Assembly (NCBI GenBank): GCA_949361645.1
Contig: OX442415.1
Span: forward strand, 7,219,573 to 7,283,572
Origin: Spongilla lacustris
Taxonomy: Eukaryota; Porifera; Demospongiae; Spongillida; Spongillidae
Direction: 5' to 3'
DNA: 64,000 bases
The notes below the pieces were generated by a model. It made no database searches. It worked only from the letters and a program-made list of their open reading frames with translations, and was not told where the DNA came from. This document shows positions 45,640 to 57,229 of the stretch, one piece after another. Within the stretch, counting starts at the first letter, position 1. Each line of letters opens with the position of its first letter. The position numbers and the translations under genes were made by a program.

Positions 45640-46440
45640 TGTTCTCCAATAAGTTACATGATAACACGCTTAAGTCATTATGCCCATATCACCCTTGCAT
45701 TTACTATTCTAACCCTGTCCCAGAGTAAACTTCACTGGAGTCTGGGGATAGTTACACAAAAGTCCATATTGCTATGCTACCTAAACATTACATAGTGTCC
45801 CAATCATGTCCCAGAGTAGAGGAAACACTTCACTGTCCATTGTTTGAGTCAGGTGATAGAAATTTTAAGTTACACAAAAGTCACTTACCCCCCCCCCCCC
45901 TCCTCCCCCAAACATATGACCATGCATATTGCTATGCTACCTAAACATTACATATTGTCCCAATCATGTCCCAGAGTAGGGGAAGCACTTCACTGTGTAT
46001 TATTTGAGTCAGGTGATAGAAATTTTAGTTACACAAAAGTCTTTTGGCATTCCCCTCCCCCTCCCCAAATCACACACACACACACACACATGTACACCTA
46101 CTACATATTGCATCCGAGCCTTATCACCATACTCTGCCATTTCATACCATCACATGCACCTTTCACACAATCCCTCATTATCAACTCCTACCATCACACC
46201 CTAAGACCATCATCCTTCCCTTACATATCTTACAATACCCTCCTCCCTACCATCACATTTCACCCTCTACACATCACACTACTCCCCCCTAACCTTCAAT
46301 GGGGTGAGTAAGTTGGGTAGTAGGATCTTGGCTGCATAGCTATACGCCATTGTGCTCAAACAACAGATACTGTCTCAGATTGAGACATTCACTGTGCATG
46401 GTTTTATATAAAAGATTTTTGGGATATACCCTCCCCTTGA
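45640..46440. repeat. two-copy repeat with poly-C and CA tracts
   Basis: A 165-bp block ('caatcatgtcccagagtag' ... 'gtgatagaaattttaagtta' ... 'cacaaaagtc') occurs at about 45780-45885 and 45955-46045. A C10 run is at 45890 and a (CA)n tract at 46071-46090. Non-coding. Confidence 0.75.
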
Positions 46441-46780
46441 AGTTAACATTCATCACCAGATGAATTTAAGAGTTGTTGTATGTCCCCAGCTAAAGATGTG
46501 CCAAGTATTGCACACTTGTTAGTGTGCTTTTTAAAAGTTTTCATATTGAATAATATTATAATGTCAAATACTATATGGAAATCACAAGAAGGCACTACAC
46601 TTATCAGGATACTGAGTTTCACAATGCACACACTAATTAATATAGCTTCTAATGACAGCTGCATAGGAAAATGTTGGCATATTGGAAGGAGGATGATCTG
46701 TTGAACGGGAGGAGAGAGGATAATACAACACGCACATTGTCAATGGATTGGTTCTCAGTGGCATATGTACCTTACCATTG

Positions 46781-47152
46781 TCACAGCCTCCACCACATGT
46801 TGCAGCTTTGCAGGCGTACCATAATGTGCAGATGATGGAAAGTTATGAAGGTAGTCAGGGCATATAGCATGCTGACACAATGCATTGCACACGTCAGGTG
46901 TCTTTTTGCTTCTTCTATCATGGTGCTCCAAGTGGTGGCTGTGTCCATGTCTGCCATACTCACCCCAGTAAAGTCCAGGGTCTTGAGCTGGGTCCCCTTG
47001 GAGAGGACGTACTGGTATTAGCCCTTGGTGGCCTCCATGGGGTTCCCGTGGAGGGAGAGAGTGATAAGCTTGGGGAGCCCTGAAAGCTTGTCGGCCTCTT
47101 CCAGCTCCATGATGTTGTTGCCATGGAGATAAAGCATCATGAGGTTGGGTAG
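46781..47152 (-). pseudogene. LRRC51-like: LRRC51-like leucine-rich-repeat exon with nonsense codon
   Basis: The minus strand, after a tcttgcag acceptor, reads LPNLMMLYLHGNNIMELEEA, then DKLSGLPKLITLSLHGNPME, ATKG, a TAA stop at 47018-47020, YQYVLSKGTQLKTLDFTGVS and TTWSTM. This is colinear with the last repeats and cap of LRRC51 (LRTOMT), an animal protein of ciliated and sensory cells, including LHGNPME..KGYRQYVL and the DFtGVt.aD..ta..W cap. The stop sits exactly where KGYRQY has its Tyr. No upstream LRRC51 exon is visible within the next 3 kb, so the copy is partial. It lies inside the 9.8-kb insertion. Confidence 0.65.
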
Positions 47153-47174
47153 CTGCAAGATGGCCTGTTGATAG

Positions 47175-48550
47175 AAGACAGGATGGGTGAGGTGTTCTGC
47201 ATGACTACATTAACGATGAGTAATATGGAGGACACACATGTATCGGCATGGTACTCTATCTGCTGGCATAGGCAGCTCAAGCAGGCCATTACAGTAAGCT
47301 TCTCTTCATATATATGTAGCCAAATAAGAACTCTGCATCTTACATCAGATAAGGTACAGCTGCAACACACATACACAACCATATGTGTACATAAGTAAAC
47401 AATAGGAAAGCCCTTCCCTCACATGTGGGGGGGGGGGGGGGGTGGAGGAAAGGAAGTTTGGTTTGTGGAGTGGAGGGAAGAAGGGAAGAAGGGTGATGTG
47501 TGCGGAAGGGAGACAGTCCAAGGGAGAACCATATTTTGAATCAGATAAAAGCAATGTTTGTACAAGTAAGGGCAGCTGTAAATCAAATAAATAACCACAT
47601 GTATACGTAGGTACACAATATGAATATGATATTAACATAACACACCAGGAATACTACATGTACCTGGCTACAGTCAGTTAATCTCGTCTTTGACCAAAAT
47701 CCTAGGCTACAATAGCTGTAAGGTCAGTTAACAATGCGGGAAATAATAGTTAGTGTGCCAAGTGTTAAGATATATGTACCAGCTAAATGTGTGTGCACGT
47801 GCGTGCATAAGTGTGTGTGCGTGCGCATAAGTGTGTGTGCAAGCGTGTGTGGACGGATGGTCCATAAATGGGGTTAACTGACGGTACAGACCACACAACT
47901 ACATGTACAAGGGTACCTTAGAACATTGTTTTACACTCTCAATTTACGACCATTCTCATAGACAGTTCAGTATGACCTGATTAATGATGGAAGGAGATAC
48001 GTAATTATGGAGGACACACATATATTGGCACCGTACTCTATCTGCTGACATGGTTACATGTAGCTCAAGCAGGCCATTACAGCAGGCTTATGCTATATGT
48101 AGCAAAATAGTTCCTTATATCAGATAAAGCTAAAGCTGCAACACACATACATGTACACAACCACATGTGTACATACGTGAACAATAGGAAAGCCCTTCCC
48201 TCAAGCGTGGGGGGAAGGAGGGGAAGGAAAGTAAGTTGGTGTGTGTAGGGAAGAAGGGTGGTGTGTGTGTGAAAGGGAGACAGTGTAAGAAGGGTAGTGT
48301 GTGCAGGCCAGGAGGGGTTGTAGGAGAAGAACTATGTCTTGAATCAGATAAAAGCAGGGCAGCTGTAAAACAACAAACCACATGTGTACATAGGTAGGTG
48401 CACAATATGAATATGATATTAACAGGTCTATCACTCATCTCCCATCCCTCACTTTGTCCTCTCTCCAAGTCATTGGCCACAAATCCCAGGCTACATTATA
48501 GCTGTAAGGTCAGTTAACAATGTGGGAAATAACAGTTAGTGTGCCAAGTG
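47175..48550. repeat. approximately 0.8-kb tandem duplication
   Basis: The block starting 'gaggacacacat(g/a)tat' and containing 'ctcaagcaggccattacag', 'gcaacacacatac', 'caataggaaagcccttccct', 'gcagctgtaaa' and 'gtgtgccaagtgttaagata' occurs at about 47228-47780 and 48011-48560, in the same order. Identity looks like 80-90 percent, with small indels. A G15 run lies in the first copy (47427-47442). Confidence 0.85.
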
Positions 48551-48929
48551 TTAAGATACAAGCTCAATGTGTGTGCATACGTGTGTGTGTGTGAGTGCAT
48601 GTGCATGTGCATGTTGACAAGTGTGTGTGGACTGGTGGATACACAACTACATGCAGCTATCAAGTTAAATGCTGTCGAAGTCCTTAGAACACTATTTTCA
48701 TTAACCCTGAACACTCTCAACGTACAAACACACACATGGAGTAAATTCAAACTGAAACATTCACTGAACACTTTCAACCACCACATTGCAGTACATGATA
48801 ACACTATACCATAAGGTCAGTTAACCCTGTAGAGTGCATGTGAATAGGCAGGATGCATAACATAACACCACACATGACCAAGTCCCTAACGACTGTGTTG
48901 GAGATAATTTGTAAGGCTTCTTTAGAACC

Positions 48930-49990
48930 ACACTCACATGACTGTTTCTCTCTGCTACATGCCTTAACCCCTGACACTCTTATAAAAGCACACCACACTC
49001 ACAGGACTGTTTCTCTCGGCTACATGCCTTAACCCCTGACACTCTTATAAAAGCACACCACACTCACAGGACTGTTTCTCTCGGCTACATGCCCTAACCC
49101 CTGACACTCTTATAAAAGCACACCACACTCACAGGACTGTTTCTCTCGGCTACATGCCTTAACCCCTGACACACTCACTGGGCTGTTTCTCTCGGCTATG
49201 TCGTTTAACCCTTGACACTTTTAACACACACACTGGGCTGTTGTTTAACCCCTGACACTATTAACACACTCAATGGGCTGTTTCTCTCGGCTATGTCGTT
49301 TAACCCTTGACACTTTTAACACACACACTGGGCTGTTTCTCTCGGCTATGTACTTTAACTCCTGACACTTAAAAAAAACCCAATGTCGTTTAACCCCTGA
49401 CACTTTTAACACACCCACTGGGCTGTTTCTCTCAGCTATGTCGTTTAACCCCTGACACTCTTAACACACCCACTGGGCTGTTTCTCTTGGCTATGTACTT
49501 TAACCCTTGACACTCTTAACACACTCACTGGGCTGTTTCTCTCGGCTATGTCGTTTAACCCCTGACACTTTTAATACACCCACTGGGCTGCTTCGCTCGG
49601 CTATGTTGTTTAACCCCTGACACTATTAACACAACCACTGGGCTGCTTCTCTCGGCTATGTACTTTAACCCTTGACACTCTTAACACACTCACTGGGCTG
49701 TTTCTCTCGGCTGTGTCGCTTAATCCCTGATACTATTAACACACACACTGGGCTGCTTCTCTCGGCTATTTACTTTAACCCTTGACACTCTTAACACATC
49801 CACAAGGCTGTTTCTTTCGGCTATGTGCCTTAACCCCTGACACTCTTACAAAGACCACACCCACAGGACTCTTTTTGTCGCTAGGTTGATTAACCCTTCA
49901 AACTCTTACAAAGACCACACCCACAGGGCTATTTTTGCTGTTAAGTTGATTACTCTTAATACAAAGAGCACATGCACAGGCCCCTTTTTA
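48930..49990. repeat. 55-65 bp minisatellite (ggctgtttctctcggctatg)
   Basis: About 17 tandem units contain GGCTGTTTCTCTCGGCTATG, then (t/g)c.ttTAACCC.TGACACT and a purine/CA spacer. The first four units are 65 bp (with ATAAAAGCACACCACACTCA); later ones are about 55 bp (TTAACACAC(A/C)CACT). Edge units at 49800-49990 are decayed. Confidence 0.95.
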
Positions 49991-50022
49991 TGGTTGAGTT
50001 GCTTAAAACTTTCTTGCTAAAG

Positions 50023-50113
50023 CTAGTTGGGCTTGCGCGACCTTCGCATTTTGGCGGAACGTGGTACCTGGAACGTTTCCGCTAAACGCGAAGGTCGGGC
50101 TATGCCTAACTAG
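50023..50113. mobile_element. 91-bp hairpin MITE
   Basis: CTAGTTGGGCTTGCGCGACC and onward pairs with the inverse ending GGTCGGGCTATGCCTAACTAG. Arms of about 37 bp with a few mismatches enclose a 17-bp loop. The word GAAGGTCGGGCTA(G/T) also occurs at about 22068. No clear target duplication. Confidence 0.75.
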
Positions 50114-50724
50114 AACACCTACAAAACCATTTTTATACTCCGCACTTGCGCAATGTAGGCCACACCAACACGACAAATTGCTTTTAGAGCATCCTTGCAA
50201 GCCAAGCAAAACACATTCACCTCACAACTTACGGAAGGTTATAAATGTTTAGTAGCCCTAGCTCGAGGGAGGGATCATAATTTGAATCTGCGTCGCGTGA
50301 GCTACACAACCAGAAATTTTTTCCCGTTACGATGCATGTAACAATGTTGAGTCGATGACCGAATAAATCCTGTAGCGATATATGCAACACTACCCGTTAC
50401 GGGATCGAATGTTGCCGTGACCGTAGCGATGGCGTAAGCTACAGTTTGATTCGATGCCGTAGCGATGCCGGTACGAGACCATAACGATGGGTGTTCCAAT
50501 ACTGTATCTACACTACCTGGAATATAGATACCTTTTAACCCTTTATACTAATATTTATTATTTGAAGTTTGCATTAGTGCTTGTGAACGTGATTGTAGAA
50601 CACATTAAATACACACACGATAAAAGTGCTTGTCCAGTCATGTAGAAAAGTTATTTCTTGCTGTATTGTCTCTTGTCTTTCTGCCTACATCAGTTTCAAC
50701 AAAGTAATCTGTCAATGGTCCTCA

Positions 50725-51942
50725 TCAGGGTGTAGTAAGGGCAGTCAGCATTGCATGGTACTCCAGATGCCACTTGTACTGCCTCAATCGCTCCATTTCA
50801 ATTCCAAGTGACAGTGTTGCCAAAAGCTCTCCATAACTTAACTGGTAGTGAAAGAATATATTGCCAGTCATTTGTGTGAAAGTGCATGCATACACATACC
50901 TGCTGAAATGGTTAGCATAACTGAACGTAGCCTCCTGTACACACCAAGCCTCTATATAAGAATGGTGTACCATGCGTAGTTCTTCCAATGTGGATGACAC
51001 AACTCTAAAAGTCACTCATTCCAGCACGGGATGCCTGCCTGCACATAAACACAATAAAAGGAATGAGGACACAACTAAAAATAAGGAGATACCTTCCGTG
51101 CAGCTCCTGGTTGGTTATTGCTCTGCACTGCCTTGGGTGGAATTACATTTCAAAAATGCGTATATATAGGATGACCGGTGCCACAGCTGTTACAAAATAA
51201 AAGTGTTTCTATTAAGTAGCTCAATGTGCTTACATGTCATTGCTGTACAATAATGTTCCATGGCAGACGTATTGGTTACTGTGGAGATTGGCAAAGTGGT
51301 TTACTATGTCCCTGCTTGGTGCCTGTTTGTTATTGAAGATGTTGTGCAACCTCACATCTGAAATGAAATACAAGTAACAGCTTAGGATCTGATAACTGAA
51401 AGGCCAAACTCACAGCATTACCTTTCGGCACTAAATGCAGAACAGGTACCAAAGTATCGCATACAATCCACGTCAGATGAAGGAGTAGGCTTTTAATAAT
51501 AGTAATAAGGGCATAAGTGATGAAAGAGGAATGAAATCGTTGAGCACAAACACGTACGGCATTACCTGCATGTGAAAAACAGCAGTGGGCTATTGAGAGT
51601 ATGAACATATGGGTGTAGTCAAAACTCTGAAACGTTTACATGCATGTGTACATGTACCTTGGTCAATCACAGCAACACATGTTCCAGGCCTTTCAAAAGG
51701 TGGGTACAAAGTCACACTTCTCCCTGCTTCTCTCCTCAGAAACAAGATGAGGATAAATTTAACGATCAACCTTTATATAAGCATACCATAGAAAGACAGC
51801 AGTGATGTGAAGCTCTTCCTCCTCCAGGCGAGCCATCTGTTTTCAATCTTGACGGTTCTTGCAGAAGAGGCTTCATCATTTCTACAGCATCCATCTTATC
51901 AGAACAATACGGATACTCCGTGCCTTCTCTGTCCTCGCCATC
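50725..51942 (-). CDS. unknown multi-exon gene (at least three phase-consistent exons)
   Basis: Minus-strand exons with canonical sites: 51942-51787 (after ..cacttag; open in phase 0), 51565-51422 (after ttcacatgcag; NAVRVCAQRFHSSFITYALI, hydrophobic middle, ends CCGAAAG|GTAATG phase 1), 51357-51234 (after catttcag; VRLHNIFNNKQAPSRDIVNH and onward, ends phase 2 at GTAAGC) and 51003-50725 (after gacttttag; VVSSTLEELRMVHHSYIEAW, ... YGELLATLSLGIEMERL, stop). The last three join without phase conflict. The first joins only if a later donor (AAAG|GTTGAT) is used. No domain recognised. It lies within the insertion in the NLR intron, antisense to the NLR. May be a captured host gene fragment; no start codon was identified. 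Confidence 0.5.
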
Positions 51943-51994
51943 CTAAGTGAATGAAAATTGAGAGGATTTCAGTTTCCTGGTTACGCTTAAAAGT

Positions 51995-52053
51995 TAGTCG
52001 GGCGGGCCCTACACCGCGTTTGACCAAACGCGGTGGTAGGGCCCGCCCGATTA
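51995..52053. mobile_element. 59-bp hairpin element with 9-bp duplication
   Basis: TAGTCGGGCGGGCCCTAC ... GTAGGGCCCGCCCGATTA are inverted arms that continue to ACCGCGTTT / AAACGCGGT around a 4-bp loop. CTTAAAAGT flanks both sides (51986-51994, 52054-52062). A 9-bp duplication fits Mutator- or Merlin-type transposition. Very small for a MITE; GC-rich in an AT-rich context. Confidence 0.85.
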
Positions 52054-52062
52054 CTTAAAAGT

Positions 52063-53255
52063 ATCAAGTATCAAGCAGGATGGAAAGTTAACTTTGTACA
52101 AGGAATACTATAAATCTATATACGCACGACTGACCACTCCAATTAATGCCCCAAAATTGACAAAGGTAAACCACACGAACCATTTAGCATTTAAAATTAT
52201 TTAAAGTGGAATGCGCTACTACTCTTCAACATGCGTACATTAGGTCTAGCTGATATCTCGTTTTAACGTACCGTTCTGATATATAGAAATAGTATACAGC
52301 TTCCATATAGACTCCACCCCGCCACGCGAGCAGTCAACTATTTTTTACAAGTTGCTATTAAAATCCGTCCCTTACATGTCTATACAGTGACTGTAGACAC
52401 GCCGTTACGACATCAAATTCAGCATTGCAGCGATCATGATTACAGTTTATTACGATATGTACATTACAAGTGCCATCGATACTGTTCTACGACGTCGTTA
52501 CAATTTGTTTAGATTACGGGCTCTGTACAGACCCGTAATTCGATCACGATACAGGATGTAACACCCTTACATCTCGAAATGGACTGAGTGGTTGTGTATA
52601 AGAGTCTGGGAACGAGTAACGCAGCAATTAATTTTGCGCATGCGTATGTTGTATTTAGGTTTTTTTGCTACTAAACGAGAGTTTTAGCACCCAAAAATAC
52701 AGGACTAGTTTTTATAAGCTACCTACTATGCGGCGTTCATAAAATAACTTGTTGTTGTAAATAAAGTTAATTAATTTTAATTAATAATTAGCCATTTTGA
52801 AAGTATGATAAATCATAAAAAAATCAGGAAAATGTATTGGTGAAACCAGAATTTTAATATCATCATCCTATAGTAACTTATTATTCATGTCCTCAATTGC
52901 TGACCATGGAATGGGATGGATCTCAGATTCTTTTCCTCAGAAAACAGGTTATTACCGTAGCTATAGAGCTAAACAAACTAAAAGTACTAATACTACAGTA
53001 AAACATACGTGAGTTGTTTATAGACCGACATGTACATGTAGCTGGTGCATGACCACGTGCACGCTTTGGTCATAAATTTACAAAAGCTTTGCGTCACGAA
53101 GTAGCGGTATAGGAACAATAGCATTGTGAAAAATGAAGAGTTTTCGCGTCGCTATCCATGCAAGCGCAGGCTCTAGTAATTTGGCCGGATATCACATGAT
53201 GTTTGTATTGGATATCACTGTGAATTTCATGCTAAATAAACACAAAAGTAAAAAG
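52063..53255. other. no gene recognised
   Basis: AT-rich; no supported ORF. Forms the right-hand interior of the 9.8-kb insertion. Confidence 0.4.
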
Positions 53256-53739
53256 CAGCTGGGGCAGACCCCACTGGGGGAGCTATCAGCGCTCCCCCAG
53301 ACCCCCTTGCTGTCATGGGAGGGGGCACGCCCCCTCCGCCAGTTGTGAATATATTTATTGGACCCCCCCTTTCCCAAAACCCTGGATCCGCCCCTGTAAG
53401 TGTGAGGTTGTCTGTGGTTCATACAGGGACCTGTATATCAAGAATTGGTCATGGATGGTATTACATCATAATTTTATATGCATGCATGTATATGTTCTAG
53501 CTGATTCAGTAGTGTGCATGTGGTAAGTCCATGTACTACAGTACATGGACTAACAGTAGTACGGGTGGGTATCACTACAGTTAACACATTTTGGTGCTGG
53601 GAGTCTTGATTTGAAGTGGCCTGTTATGTCAAGAATGGGTCTTCCATGCTATGTAATTGTACCTATGTACTGATTCAGTAGTGTGCAGGTGGTGGTGACT
53701 GGTGTAAACATAGACATGTTTTGATCCCACTGTTCACAG

Positions 53740-53886
53740 ACAATATACCATCAAAATACCCTTGGCTTGGTGATGTGTCAGAGGAAACTATTTCACAACT
53801 GCTGGTACTGGCCAAAGTAGCATATGATGGCACTAAAGAAGATCAACTGATATTCCATGGAATAGGTGCTGCATTGAAAACATTAG
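53740..53886 (+). CDS. NLR gene exon 6: post-NACHT helical domain
   Basis: After gttcacag the exon reads NNIPSKYPWLGDVSEETISQ (first codon completed by exon 5), then LLVLAKVAYDGTKEDQLIFH and GIGAALKTLG. This corresponds to the winged-helix/helical-domain segment after NACHT (l..La.lAy.g......fh..e). Phase 1 at both ends is consistent with exons 5 and 7. Intact. Confidence 0.85.
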
Positions 53887-55169
53887 GTAGGAAGGTGTGT
53901 GGTCTCTTTGTTTCAATTGTAACAACATTGGATTGTGGCCTGTGTGTGGTATGAGGTATATGTACGTTGTACGTCAGTAGTGCATGGATTGAAACTGCTG
54001 CCCATTGCAAATAGGCTAGGGTTTTGCCCCAGACCCCAATGGTAGAACTTACTGTACTAGGCAGTAGGGTTACCCCCTCCCACACACCTCACCATCCTTG
54101 GTTCGAAATCCTCTATCCACTCTGGTTTTGCCACAAACTTTACCTGCCAGCTGTTCTGTACACATCTACTGGTATAGAGTCTGGAGACACAGGCAACTAA
54201 TTTATGGCCAACCATGTAGGAATTTCATCCTACCAATGAGATTCCGGTAATGCATTAATAAACATTTATCAGGTGACTATCACATGCTCACTTACTGATG
54301 AAGTAATGTAATCCATCTGATGCTATGTACAATGAGACTGGGGCTGAGGTAGCTTACTATAGATGCCCCAGAGGTTGAAGAAAGTATCACAGGGCACCTG
54401 TTTAGCATGGGCCTCCGGGAGATGGAGAAGGAAAACTTCTGTGGACACGTGAAGGCACCCGATTGTGGCCTTGTGCCATCCGAGATTATAACCATTTGGA
54501 TGCTTGCTGATTAGAATTTCTCTCACCTTGAGAAGGTGAATCTGAAGATGACTGGCGTGAAGCCTTGCTGGTTTTAGGGCAATGTTTGGCTACATTTATT
54601 GGGTCTGGGGACTAGACTAAGTACCCCTGTGGTCGACGCTAATGTCACTAATGTTTAATTGCATTAGTACAATAATGTCATCCTAATTTAGTCGATGTCA
54701 GCTGCCTTGTTTACTACCAAATGTCCAACACAAGGAATGTACGTAGTGTAGTGAATGTAATGTTTATTTTCAGTTTGAACAGCGACATTTATACTCAAGT
54801 ATTTTTTGTATTTTCCTAGACATGTTTGAAGCATTATCATAAGAGTTAATTATGACAGTTTGCTTCAAATATGTCAGGAAAGAGACTTAAAGACTGACCT
54901 CTACTGTTAGAAAAATTCAGTGTTCTTACAAAAGATCATCAGAAAGACTACTCCTTGAGTGACTGATCTTTAAAAAATAATTCAACTGCTGTGCCATTTA
55001 GGTAAAAAAAATCTATTATTATAGTAAGCTTATGAATATTAGACAAATCTGGTGCATTAATGTTATGAACTGTGCATACCCCCGTTTTTGTAAACAAACT
55101 TTTTCACATCATAGCATGTAATAGTTTGTCTGTATTCCCATATCAGTGAAGTTCCATTACTGTATTCAG

Positions 55170-55739
55170 GTCTGCTCCAGGAGGTCCCAGAACTGTACTT
55201 GGAGAGCTCTGGTTCATCTTCATATCACTTCCTCCATAAAACTGTACAGGAGTTCATGGCAGCCTTGCATGTATCATCACTGCCTCCTAGTGAGAGGGCC
55301 GAGTTTGTATGGACATCCTTTGGTAAGAGCAATATGACAATGGTTATGAGGTTCATGGCTGGTCTGACCAAGCTCCAATCACAAGATGATATACGAAGTA
55401 TGTCACCATTCTATTGGGAGGGTGGAATAGTGCTGATTGATAGCCTCCATTGGTTGTTTGAAGCACATGATCCTGACCTCATACAGAAGTGTATGGGTGG
55501 CAGAGAGTGGAAGTTGGAATTGCATGGTACAACTTTGGATCCATTTAGCTTTTATGTTCTTGGATACTGTATTGCCAACAGCAGACAGCCATGGAGTCTT
55601 AGGCTATTAGGGTGCTCCATCAATGCAGAGTGTATGAAGATGCTGACACTGGTTGAGAAGGGAAGAGCCTTTGACTACATCAAGATCATTGACCTCACTG
55701 AGAATGATGAGCTGGGGGACCAAGGAGCTATTGTTCTAG
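55170..55739 (+). CDS. NLR gene exon 7: helical domain 2 and first LRR
   Basis: After tgtattcag the exon starts GLLQEVPELYLESSGSSSYH, then FLHKTVQEFMAALHVSSLPP. FLH.t.QEFmAA is the conserved helical-domain-2 motif of NLRs. A helical segment follows, and then the first leucine-rich repeats (WSLRLLGCSINAECMKMLTL, IKIIDLTENDELGDQGAIVL). It ends TTCTAG|GTGAGC in phase 1, the typical LRR-exon phase. The frame is open throughout; no stop. Confidence 0.9.
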
Positions 55740-56681
55740 GTGAGCTATGTGACACATACATGTATACAAATAGAGCTTACAAATATTGAACTTATTAAAT
55801 ATCAGATGAGATAATAAATTTCAACACAGTTGGGCCAAAAGGTCTAGATACCTCTAGATACCTCTAAGTGGTGGGCCAACCTCACCCTCCTCCACCTAGT
55901 AACCATACCTGGGATATAGCAGCTGTTAACTACCTACCTAATGTGCTACCTATTACCATGGAGAGGAATGTTTATCTCGCAGCATCATGGTACATTTGAA
56001 TGGGTACTTGAGTGGTGCTCTTTAATTAGACTACACTGTTACATGTACCTCAACATTTAATAACATGCTTGGGTAATATAATCAGCAGGGAATATGCAGG
56101 GGGGTTCGAGGGCAGGTTTGGACTGAATATGCCGGCTGCATATATGTGTGTTATGTTGTATGTGCATGTACATGTATGCACAATAAGCGTGTCTACTAAG
56201 TAAGCTTGATATGATCAGATGTGTGAAATAAATCGAACAGTACCACAGGAGGGGACCCTCCCCCTAGTATTTGTGTTGGGCCATTGTCATGTTTCCACAT
56301 TAGACTCGATATTTCATGCTATAATGCGATGCTGCCATTTCTAACTATAAGAAGCCAGATTGGTGCATGAATTTTTGGAGGTGGAGTATAACTCACACTT
56401 ATATTGTGCAGTACATGTACAATGCATATATATACAGTGGACCATTAATGGTCACCTGAGTTGGCTGGTCACCTCAGCATACTGGCCACATAACCAAAGT
56501 CAGGAGTATGTGGCTGCTGTACAAAGGGTGTCTGCAATGGTCACTTATTTTAGGCCTGAAGGCGACCTCTTTGAACATGTTCCACTGTACATTCAATGTC
56601 CTTGTTACTACACTTGTGGACATGGGTAGGATGGTCTCCATGGTAACTCAGTTGATGAATGTGTATGGAACTGGTTCGCAG
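55740..56681 (+). other. NLR intron 7
   Basis: Intron bounded by GTGAGC and ggttcgcag; 942 bp. No embedded ORF is supported. Confidence 0.65.
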
Positions 56682-56854
56682 GGACAATGTTAACCGATTA
56701 TACGCTAAATTTAATTTGCGCACGCGTACATACGTAACGCGGAATTGTTTTCAACAAATAATCATTTTTTGAGGTGTGGTTATGGTAGTTATTGCAGCAG
56801 CTGAACGGAGCGACTTTTGTATGGACGACCTTTGTTTTTTGGAATGCTGACTGG

Positions 56855-56962
56855 ATGAACTATCTTCCCTTGCGTATGGATGGGCGCGATCTACTCATGT
56901 TCGAGCGTGCGATGATGAAAAACGAATCTGAACGTAACGCTACCTCGTCTCTTAGTGTTTGA
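56855..56962 (+). CDS. candidate 5' exon carried by the TTAA element
   Basis: The ATG at 56855 opens MNYLPLRMDGRDLLMFERAM and MKNESERNATSSLSV, stopping at TGA 56960-56962, directly before a strong donor GAG|GTACGT (56964). If a donor just upstream were used (CTTA|GTGTTT) it could join the membrane exon at 59453 in frame. Function unknown; the coding claim rests on composition and the splice site only. Confidence 0.3.
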   Translation: MNYLPLRMDGRDLLMFERAMMKNESERNATSSLSV

Positions 56963-57229
56963 GGTACGTTGTAAACATATGCGATGTCTTTGTTGGGTAC
57001 AATGACGACTTTCTTCAGTGAATATAGGCTATTTAGAGAGGGGGGGGGAGGTTGTTGCAAACACAGCCATATATTCTATTTATAGCCCGTCCGCTTGTAT
57101 CTTCCTGATCGTTAGCTATTTTAGCTATAAACTTACACATGTTTGTTTGGTACTTTTGTGGCATGATAAAAGTATATCTATTTGCTGTACGTGTCAGCTA
57201 CATGTATTCACACTCTCTTCGTACAGTGG

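Larger units (their letters stand above)
43575..53396. mobile_element. 9.8-kb insertion with CAGGGGCGGAT inverted ends, TAAGT duplication
   Basis: The left end is CAGGGGCGGATTTAGG (43575) and the right end CCTGGATCCGCCCCTG (ends 53396), inverted repeats matching at 14 of 16 positions. TAAGT flanks both (43570-43574 and 53397-53401). Removing the segment rebuilds a donor CCAA|GTAAGTGTGAGG and a 349-bp intron. The ends resemble a widespread hAT-like MITE group; 5-bp duplications are known for some hAT lineages (recalled). No transposase is seen inside. It holds minisatellites, a tandem duplication, an LRRC51-like pseudogene and a four-exon unknown gene on the minus strand. Either a giant composite element with captured genes, or two unrelated end fragments that happen to be oriented alike. 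Confidence 0.6.
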
